A stretch of DNA of 64,000 nucleotides from Canariomyces notabilis (lineage: Eukaryota; Ascomycota; Sordariomycetes; Sordariales; Chaetomiaceae), in assembly GCF_033297395.1 (NCBI RefSeq), contig NW_027041847.1:124001-188000 (forward strand). Reading direction: 5' to 3'. This document shows, piece after piece, positions 56,770 through 64,000 of the stretch; position 1 is the stretch's first letter, and the number at the start of each line of letters is the position of its first letter. A program made the translations under genes and the position numbers. Under the pieces are notes generated by a model. That model was not told where the DNA came from, did no database searches, and saw nothing but the letters and a program-made list of their open reading frames with translations.

Positions 56770-57741
56770 ATGCCTTCCAGTCCCCCCGTCATTGCGGACT
56801 TCTCTGTCCTCCCGGTGTCGATTCCCCCGTTACCGTCTTTCCCCAAAAGTGTCGTCCACTACCTCTACGTGCGGCGCAACACACCAAAAATTCCCACGCC
56901 GACCGACGCCCGAAGCTTGTTCCTTACCAACGTACCCGTCGACAGCAGTGATGCCCACCTCCGTGCCCTCTTCGCCTCGCTGGTAGGGGCGGGCCGCTTT
57001 CAAAGCGTCAGTTTTGAGGATGAGCGGAAAGAAGCACAATCACAGTCCCCACTTGACGCTGCCCAGCCCGTCTCCGCTGTCCGCCTTCTACAAGCGCACG
57101 GCAGTGCCAGCAAGAAACGCAAGCGCGAAGATGAAGAAGCGGAGCGGGCAAGGGAGGAAGCCGCGGCGCGTCTCCCTAGCACCTGGACTCGGCCTTTACG
57201 GCGGAGCGGGTGCACGGCCGTGGTGCTGCTGGCCGACGAAAAGAGTGTAGACCAAGTGCTCAAGGCAATCGCAAAGCTGCACCGGACCAAAATGTACCCT
57301 ACCTGGGGTGAGAACTTGCCGGAGGGCAAAGTTCCCCCTCTCGGCTCGATCTGGCTAAAGGCCCACAACCGGCTGTCGTACCCGGATAGGGACGCGCTCC
57401 AAGCGTCGGTAGACGCCTTCTCGGAGCTGTTTGCCCGCCGCGAGCAGGAGGCGGCTGAGATTGCCAAGCGGCTACGGAACGAGCCTGACGAGGACGGGTT
57501 CGTCACGGTCACGCGAGGAGGCCGGAATGCGCCGGCTAGCCGGAACGAAGCCGAGGAGGCCAAGCGCAAGATGGTGGAGAAGCAAGAGAAGAAGAAGGAA
57601 GAGCTGATCAACTTCTATCGGTTCCAACTGAGGGAACGCAAGAAGGCCGAGCAGGCCGAGCTGCTCAAGCGGTTCGACGAAGACCGCAAGAAGCTGTCAG
57701 CTATGCGAGAGAAGAGGGGCAAATTCGTGCCCGAGGCATAA
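56770..57741 (+). CDS. RRP7: Ribosomal RNA-processing protein 7 (pre-40S assembly)
   Basis: Intronless, 323 aa. The N-terminal part has an RRM-like fold with a long insertion: SVVHYLYVRRNTPKIPTPTD, ARSLFLTNVPVDSSDAHLRA LF (RNP2-like), then a basic/acidic insertion SKKRKREDEEAERAREE, and RRSGCTAVVLLADEKSVDQV. The C-terminal Rrp7 domain follows from about residue 210 (DAFSELFARREQEAAEIAKR, NEPDEDGFVTVTRGGR) and ends in a coiled, basic helix (KKKEELINFYRFQLRERKKA, LLKRFDEDRKKLSAMREKRG). EDGFVTVTRGGR is the family hallmark. It acts in the UTP-C/CURI subcomplex of the nucleolar SSU processome during 18S rRNA maturation. The start is the first ATG and aligns with family length. Confidence 0.95.
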   Translation: MPSSPPVIADFSVLPVSIPPLPSFPKSVVHYLYVRRNTPKIPTPTDARSLFLTNVPVDSSDAHLRALFASLVGAGRFQSVSFEDERKEAQSQSPLDAAQPVSAVRLLQAHGSASKKRKREDEEAERAREEAAARLPSTWTRPLRRSGCTAVVLLADEKSVDQVLKAIAKLHRTKMYPTWGENLPEGKVPPLGSIWLKAHNRLSYPDRDALQASVDAFSELFARREQEAAEIAKRLRNEPDEDGFVTVTRGGRNAPASRNEAEEAKRKMVEKQEKKKEELINFYRFQLRERKKAEQAELLKRFDEDRKKLSAMREKRGKFVPEA

Positions 57742-58721
57742 AACGTTCATTCTGGGTTCTCGATAGAGCGAGATCCAGGTGGCCCCATTTCGCTATCGCT
57801 GACAGGGCGAAGAACAGCCAGTCGTGGTTCAATATCACGGAGCCGTCAATCCGGGCTTGTTAAAGGCACGCCGTAACTGGCTGCAAAACTCGGCACCATT
57901 ATTAAGACTGGTGAGTCGTCTTCATCTCCCTATCCCCGATATCTGCCCATACTGTGATGACGCACGCGGGGCCATCAGACCATCCATATCGTTCACGGGA
58001 ATCCTCCCGGGGACGAAGGGCTGTATGCTGAAAGAAACCGCGCTTCCAATAATCTTCTCAAACTGTCTGAGTATCATTCTTGCTGTGGACTCGTATGCCC
58101 ACACGTCCGTGCCGCTCAGTTGTGGAGACCCTGGCTGACTTTGACACCCTCAGGATACCTAAGCTGATGAAGATCGGTTCACGATTCCGAGACAGCGGTT
58201 CCTTGGGCGGCACAGTAGTTAGCTTCGTCAATAGTTTACCAACTAATTACTGCGGGAACAGCAAACAGCGTCAAAGAGACAAAATAATATGGATCTGCAT
58301 TCTGCAGCGAGCGTCCGGAATGTTTGCCCATATTAACGTCAATTGAATAGGGTATGGTGAAAATCTCAGACTGAGGAGGGTTAGGGTTCGTAGTGTTAGC
58401 AGCCCCTTTGACGACAGTGAATGACCCTTGCCGATTGACTGCTGCTGCCACAGCAACGCCCCGCCAAATAAACAGCCACCAACCGCGGATGAAGATTGCT
58501 GCGTTCCATTGGCATCCGGGCTCCTGGCCATTCTGGGAATGATAGCATCCTTGACAATTTGATCCCCTTTTTTCAGACAGAGAACAGGGTCCTCAAACAA
58601 AATCTGCATCTTTCCTGGCCCCTGTCATATTCTGTCAACCAATTTTCCCTTTCTCCCGGCTGGAAACTGGAAAAGTTTAGTCAGAAGCTAAAGGACTGAT
58701 GAGGTTCAGACGTCGGCCACG
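57742..58721. other. Intergenic region
   Basis: Between RRP7 and the TINA/Msd1-like gene on the same strand; about 980 bp with no accepted gene. The end probably contains the TINA/Msd1-like promoter and leader. Confidence 0.45.
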
Positions 58722-61602
58722 ATGATCGAGTCCGAGAACTTGCGTACAGCGTCGCTGTATATCAACAACCAGCTGTTGTCCCGGGGACTTCTGCGCGATG
58801 GCAACAGCATCGATTTTACACATCCCGGCGACAGCGATGCCGAGGTCGCCGAGACCATGAGCCGAATCATCGGCGTAGTCAACGACCTGATTCTCAGACG
58901 AGATGTGAGCAACCATTGAATGATTAACTGCTTTCCGGGGCATGGACGAAGCTGACAGTTGCGACCAGCGCGATGCCGAGCACCGGGAATCGCTTTCAGC
59001 CACCCTGCGAGCCCTTCGCGCCGAGTCGTTGCGACAGACCAACGACATCCAGAGACTACAGGAAAAGCACGCCGAGGCGCAGCGCAAGGTCGGGCTCAGC
59101 GAGGCTGCAGAAGCTGCTCTGCGGACACATCTCAAAACAGCAGAAGCCACGATACACCGCTTGAAGGAGGAGGCTGCACGAACAAAAACACTCGTCGCCC
59201 AAACAAGAGCGGCCTGTGCAAATGAGGTGCGCAAGCGGGATCGCCAGATTGAAGGCCTCAAGAAGGCCGTCACAGAGGCTGGCCGCGCGAGAGGCGCCAG
59301 CAAAAACCCCGGCATCACTACTATCACGGTAGTCGGCGACGTTGGGTCAGACACCGGCCCAGGGCTGCCCACAGGTGGCACGGCGAACGAGGGCTACGAC
59401 TTGCGTATGGAAACGAACTCGTTTCTGGCCGAGCTGGCCAAGGGTCTTAGCGAGGAGAACGAGGCTCTCCTCCATCTGGTCAGGAGGACGATGGAGCAGC
59501 TAAAAGAGATGAGCGGCTGGGATGCCGGTATCGGGGCTACGGCCGAGAATGGATATGGCCATGCCCTTGCGCTGCCATCGAGCTGCGCCGAAATATCAAA
59601 CGAAGTCGATGCCGTGCTCGAACATCTCCGCACCATTCTGACGAACCCATCGTTTGTTCCCATCGAGGAGGTGGTTGTGCGAGAAGACGAGATCCACAGG
59701 CTGCGCGACGGTTGGGAGAAGATGGAGACGCGATGGAAGGAGGCCGTCCATCTCATCGATGGGTGGCGCAAGCGGATGCAGGCCAGCGGACGGCCAGTCA
59801 ACGTCGAGGAGCTGAAAATGGGCCTGCGACTCAGCCCAGTAAAGGTGCATAATGTCGAGGAAACCTCTCAAGGATACCGCCTTTGCTTGGCGGCTGTGCC
59901 CGAGGATGCTGAGGAAGCCGAGTTTGAGCAAGCGCCCTCTCAAGAGGAGCCACTCAACCTGGTCCCGGAGCACGACATTGAGGATGGCGAGGAAAGCGAT
60001 GCCTCGAGCATATTCCAAGACCACGTAAACGTGGACGACCTAGATGTGGAAGAGCCAAACGTCCAGATTCTCCAGCAGTCCGTCATGCTCTCCTCACCAC
60101 CCTTACCCCCGGCTCCGCAAATCAGCCCCCTGCGTGATTCTTACACGGCAGGTAACAGAGGTGGACGTTCAGATAACAGACGCCGGCAAAGAGGCTACCC
60201 TGCTATCGCCGAAGAAGATGCGTTTGACCTCGCGCCCGAGGAGGCCTCATTACCCCCTCCCAATGCTCCGGAGAAACCACAACAACCACCGCAAAAGAAG
60301 CCGGTGCTATCACTACGCACGGTGCCACCGGAGGAAGCTGCCGAGATACCCCTGCCGCAATCTGCGGTTGTCTCGACGCCGGACACGTCGATTGACAGCG
60401 TATCTCTCGTCAAACCCACAGAGGAACCACCGCCTAAGGCCTCGGCGACTTCCACAAGGAGTCAAAAACGGCCGTCTCCCGTAACAAGAAAGAAAAGCCA
60501 CGAAGAATCCAAGGTTTCATCCAAGCTCCCATCGAAACCGCCATCAAAATCACGGCCTGCCGGTCCAACCCACACACGAGGCCGGTCGCAGACCCGTAGG
60601 GACGAGCGGGACACACAACAACAACAACAAGCCGCCGCCAAACCGCCACCGTTAACCCGGTCGGCCGCCTCAACTTCGACTACATGCTCAGCCAAATCCG
60701 CCGCCTCCACTACTACATCCACCAAATCCGCCGGCAGCAACAGCAGCAGCAGCAAGAACACAGATGCCACCACCACCACCACCAGCACGACCATGGGGCC
60801 TCCGCCCGCACCGTCGCCGAGCCGCTCGCCGTGGCGGGTCAACTCACGCCTACCACTGCCCCGAAACGGGAACGGTGGCAACGGCAACGGCAACAGCATC
60901 GGAAACGGGAACTGCCCGCTGCCGCCGCCACAACAGTCGCCCCTGACCATGGCGACCATCGCCGCCAAGCTGGCCGCGTCGGAGCGCGAGGCCGATGCCG
61001 CGCGCGTCAGGGCCAAGCTCAAGGCTGCGGCGGCGAGGCGGAATAATAATAATAATAACAGTAACAAGGGTGTTAGTGCTAGTGTCAGCGTCAATGGTGT
61101 GTCTTCTGGGGTTGGGGTGATGACTGCCGCGAGTACTACTACTACTATTACTGCCGCGGATAGTGCAAGGGCCGATGATCATGATTCCGAGGGTGGTGGC
61201 ATGGCGGGTACCGCTAGGTCGGAAGGTGCGCCTGCTGTAGGACTCGGAACGAGTTCAAGTTTGGAAGGGGGAGGGGGACACGGTGATGGGGGACATGGGG
61301 AACGGAATATGGATAAGGATGGGGACAGGAACAGGAATGGGGATGGGGATAGAGACGGGCGGCATGAAAAAGAAGATCTGTTCATGGATATGTCTGTGCA
61401 GCAACAGCAGCAGCAGCAGGAGGAGGTGGTCGGAGGAGAGGTTGGCAGCAAAAAGCAGCGCGGCGCCGGGGTCAGGAGGAGAGACCGAGACCCGGCCGAC
61501 GCGGCTCGGTCCAGCAAGACTGCCGCCCGCAGGAGAAGCACCCTCAACTCGTGGGAACTGAGTGCCCTGATTCAGGGCGGGAATGTTACTGTCGGGAGGT
61601 AA
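58722..61602 (+). CDS. TINA / Msd1 (SSX2IP, ADIP-domain) microtubule-anchoring protein
   Basis: Two exons, 58722-58904 and 58969-61602, about 938 aa, joined so that LILRRD continues into RDAEHRESLSATLRALR. The N-terminus (MIESENLRTASLYINNQLLS, DFTHPGDSDAEVAETMSRII) and the coiled coil to about residue 190 (ESLRQTNDIQRLQEKHAEAQ, ANEVRKRDRQIEGLKKAVTE) form the ADIP domain, shared with Aspergillus TINA (NIMA-interacting), fission yeast Msd1 and human SSX2IP. Those proteins anchor microtubule minus ends at spindle poles. A second helical part spans about 220-340. From about 370 on, the protein is disordered: acidic, then Pro-rich, Ser/Thr-rich with Asn, Gly and Gln runs encoded by AAT, ACT and CAG trinucleotide repeats. 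It ends with a basic NSWELSALIQGGNVTVGR motif, perhaps a conserved tail. Confidence 0.88.
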
Positions 61603-62545
61603 TACATATCAGGATGGTGATGATGGTTTGGTTGGAGATGGGGTGAGGGTATATCGGCTTCGGCTCAGGAACTGGTGACTTGGTGTGGAGAAGTTGAATA
61701 CCTACCCAATCGAGGGGGTGTATATGTGGATTGTTACGAGTTATGACGACTAGATAGCATTTCTGGGCTGTTTTCTTTTCCCGCTATAATTTTTCTGTCC
61801 GTCTGTCTATTTGTTTGTTTACCCTTACCAGGTTGCATATATGGGGGTTTGGCTTCTCCTTGGTGATCGGTTTCTGGTCTTCAGTTCCTGTTCTCCTTCG
61901 TGGGACATGTAACTTCGGAAAGGGGCATTGCCGTTAGCATTGTTGAGGAATTATTTTGCATGTCCCTGCTGCGTTTGCATCTGGCTGGGGCAGTTTTCAC
62001 TCTACTACAGTACGTGGGTGGCAATCTCTCTCATGGTTAGTTGGGAGGGGTATCATCATCCCGCTTTATTCGAGATAATCACCCCCCAAACCTGGCCGCT
62101 GTGAGGTCCAAGTACTGTATGTACACCGTAGGCCTCGAGTCCCCATGTGCCGTGACCGCCTGAAACCTGCGCACCTCAGGAATCAATCTCTCAAGCGCTG
62201 TACCCCCTTTCCCTGCAATTACCCGAACAAGAATATGCCAACAGCCGCCACGCATAACTAATGCGCGTCGCTAATCTAACCCTCCCACTCCCCTTGTCAT
62301 GAATCTCTGCTTCTTGTTCATACCCGCGAGACAGTAAAAAGCTTTTGCCAACGTAATGACCATCATTAGTATACGAGGGGGGACATGAGTAGGTAGCCAA
62401 GGTAAAAATGTAGCAGTCGCTGGACTCTCAACATGACTTTGGCACCTGCCTGAACGCCAAAAGAGGATAGAAGAAATCATAGGGGAGAAAGCAAAACAGA
62501 AAACCCAAACACGAAGAAGGACAGACAGGTCAACTAGAACCGCTG
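61603..62545. other. Convergent intergenic region
   Basis: 3' flanks of the TINA/Msd1-like gene (+) and SNF1 (-). T-rich stretches near 61770-61830 may belong to the 3' UTR. No gene was seen. Confidence 0.5.
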
Positions 62546-64000
62546 TCAATCCGCGTCGGCCAACTGCATGATAAGCTTCGCAGCCATGTCGAGGAACGGG
62601 AACGGACTGGTCACCTCCTTGTCTTCGAGGAGCTTCCCGTCGGGCGTCTCGTACCCGTCCACCTTGAAATCGACCAGGTAGACGGAATGCTCCATCTCGT
62701 AGATCTGTATGTCCATGCGCATGGCAAGCACCTGCCACCAGCCGCCCACCGCATCTCGCGCCACAAACGGGTTCGTGGCGTCGCCCACACGAGGGCCAAC
62801 AATGTGTTTTTGGAGCTCTAGCGTTCGGGTTAGCATTAAGTTATGACCACGTTGACCTGGGTGAGACGGGAGAGGCATACTGTCAGTGGTCCAGCGAATC
62901 CTGATGTGCCAGGGGTCGGCGGGGAGCTTGTAGAGCTCTCTCGGATCGATACTGGACGAGGAGCTCTGCTGGCGCGAGTGTGCGCGCCGAGCACGTTCGT
63001 AGCCGTCATCGTCGTCGTCCTCGCGGGCCGAGTCGTAGCCCTCGTCTATCAGCCATGACGCTCCCAGCTTGGACAGTGCCTTGTAGATGCAGACCAGCGC
63101 TTCCCAGGGGGCGTTCCTAGACCTTATCCCGAACTGCCACTTGATAGGCTTACTTTTCTTTGGCGGGTTGACGGGAGTGAGTCCCTGGGGGCGGCCGGCA
63201 TCGTCCAGGCGGACAAAGCTGCGTGAATGCGGCTTGAGACGCCGCAGCGTTTCCTCTTGTTCGGCCTGGCTCCGCGGTTGAGTGGCCGGTTCCGGCGGCA
63301 TGTTAAGCGCCGCATCCGGCACCTCAACACCTTCGGCTTTGGCCTTCTCACGCTCCATGAAGACCTTGTGGTAGGCCGGCAGACTGCTAGGAAGGATGCC
63401 GACTTTGCTGACATATGGCCTCGCCGATGCCCCCGTGCTGCTTGACGTTATAGACCGGGCACATGATGCGGTTGTATCCCACGCGGGACTCGGAGTCGCA
63501 TCATCAGTTGCAAGACCTGCCAGTTCTGGCACAGTATTAGCACTATTGCACTGGCAAAAAGGAGTGTAAGTCTTACGGGTGCTCTCGGTGAGCTTGTTCT
63601 CCCGCACAATCATGTAGGCGTCTTTGATAACCGACGGCTCGTCAGCCTCCAAGGCCTCTTCTACGTCCCGCTTCCCGTAACCCATTGTCCTGCTGATCTT
63701 CTCGGTGACTTCGTTATGAAGTTTCTCTTGCTCCTGCGGGGGCGCATGTGGCGCGATGTCACTAACTTTGATGGCCTTGTTCGGATCGACACCCGTGTTG
63801 AGGAACTCTTCAACGGGCGGGTGAAGGTACGTGGGCAGGTCCTTGAGGAACCAGGGGTCCTGGCGGATCTCCTCGATGGTAGCACGCTGGACGGGATTAA
63901 CGACGAGCATCTTCTTAATGAGGGCCGCGGCGCCGGGGCTCATCCAGGTCGGCACCATGTAGCTCCCGCGCGCAATCTTGGCGAAAAGGGTAGGGATGTG
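62546..64000 (-). CDS. SNF1: SNF1 / AMPK alpha-subunit serine/threonine kinase, C-terminal part (runs off the window)
   Basis: Only the 3' end of the gene is present; the frame is open to the right edge. Exons: 64000-63577, 63516-62881, 62817-62546. The visible N-terminal part is the end of the kinase domain (HIPTLFAKIARGSYMVPTWM, KKMLVVNPVQRATIEEIRQD PWF), followed by a UBA-like autoinhibitory domain (EKISRTMGYGKRDVEEALEA). A linker leads to the C-terminal sensor/KA1-like domain (SKPIKWQFGIRSRNAPWEAL, YKALSKLGASWLIDEGYDS, KLQKHIVGPRVG, MDIQIYEMEHSVYLVDFKVD) that binds the beta and gamma subunits. SNF1 drives derepression of carbon-catabolite-repressed genes. Both introns (63576-63517, 60 nt; 62880-62818, 63 nt) are multiples of three without stops, so a retained intron would go unnoticed in the frame. 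Confidence 0.95.
   Translation of the reverse strand, partial: HIPTLFAKIARGSYMVPTWMSPGAAALIKKMLVVNPVQRATIEEIRQDPWFLKDLPTYLHPPVEEFLNTGVDPNKAIKVSDIAPHAPPQEQEKLHNEVTEKISRTMGYGKRDVEEALEADEPSVIKDAYMIVRENKLTESTRKTYTPFCQCNSANTVPELAGLATDDATPSPAWDTTASCARSITSSSTGASARPYVSKVGILPSSLPAYHKVFMEREKAKAEGVEVPDAALNMPPEPATQPRSQAEQEETLRRLKPHSRSFVRLDDAGRPQGLTPVNPPKKSKPIKWQFGIRSRNAPWEALVCIYKALSKLGASWLIDEGYDSAREDDDDDGYERARRAHSRQQSSSSSIDPRELYKLPADPWHIRIRWTTDSMPLPSHPGQRGHNLMLTRTLELQKHIVGPRVGDATNPFVARDAVGGWWQVLAMRMDIQIYEMEHSVYLVDFKVDGYETPDGKLLEDKEVTSPFPFLDMAAKLIMQLADAD

Noticed and set aside
1..64000. CRISPR arrays, rRNA, secondary-metabolite core enzymes (PKS, NRPS, terpene synthase), intact transposase or viral genes.
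   Set aside because: None seen; the genome is eukaryotic and gene content is housekeeping.

Overview
The window is nuclear DNA of a filamentous ascomycete, most likely a Sordariomycete and perhaps Sordariales/Chaetomiaceae; this placement is inferred from gene content and style, not from a marker gene. Genes are split by short introns (about 55-70 nt, GTAAGT/GTGAGT-type donors, CTAAC/CTGAC-like branch sites, YAG acceptors), coding exons are GC-rich at third positions, and most products are typical of Pezizomycotina. Bacterial features such as operons and Shine-Dalgarno sites are absent.

Layout. 0-8 kb: a small Cys-rich conserved protein (300-548) and an F-box protein with an N-terminal helical region (4838-7278). 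8-16 kb: a long disordered protein on the minus strand whose frame is broken by one TAG (8558-10993), a Pro/Gln-rich AIM24-family protein (12248-13738) and a mitochondrial DUF1279/NAT2-like protein (15052-15946). 16-26 kb: a membrane-anchored PNGase A-like amidase, a MARVEL protein, a MIM2-like outer-membrane import factor divergent from eIF2-beta, and a FAD-dependent amine/amino-acid oxidoreductase. 26.2-33.2 kb: a gene-poor stretch ending in what looks like a decayed Tc1/mariner-type element (TA-flanked inverted termini at 32236-32935). 33-44 kb: an NmrA-like NAD(P)-binding protein, a CsbD-like stress protein, the cysteine desulfurase NFS1 and the BAR-SH3 protein RVS167/HOB1. 44-57 kb: a second F-box protein, a MOSC / flavin reductase / [2Fe-2S] fusion protein convergent with an MFS transporter, and RRP7. 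58-64 kb: a TINA/Msd1-like spindle-pole/microtubule-anchoring protein and the C-terminal part of the SNF1/AMPK kinase, which runs off the right edge.

How the genes relate: they are mostly unrelated housekeeping genes. Four encode proteins expected in mitochondria (AIM24, NAT2-like, MIM2-like, NFS1). The MOSC-reductase fusion and the MFS transporter, convergent with 144 bp between stop codons, are the only pair that suggests a small functional module. No secondary-metabolite cluster, rRNA, CRISPR array or intact mobile element was seen. All exon-intron models come from reading frames and splice signals by eye; junctions were chosen so that frame and family similarity continue across them.
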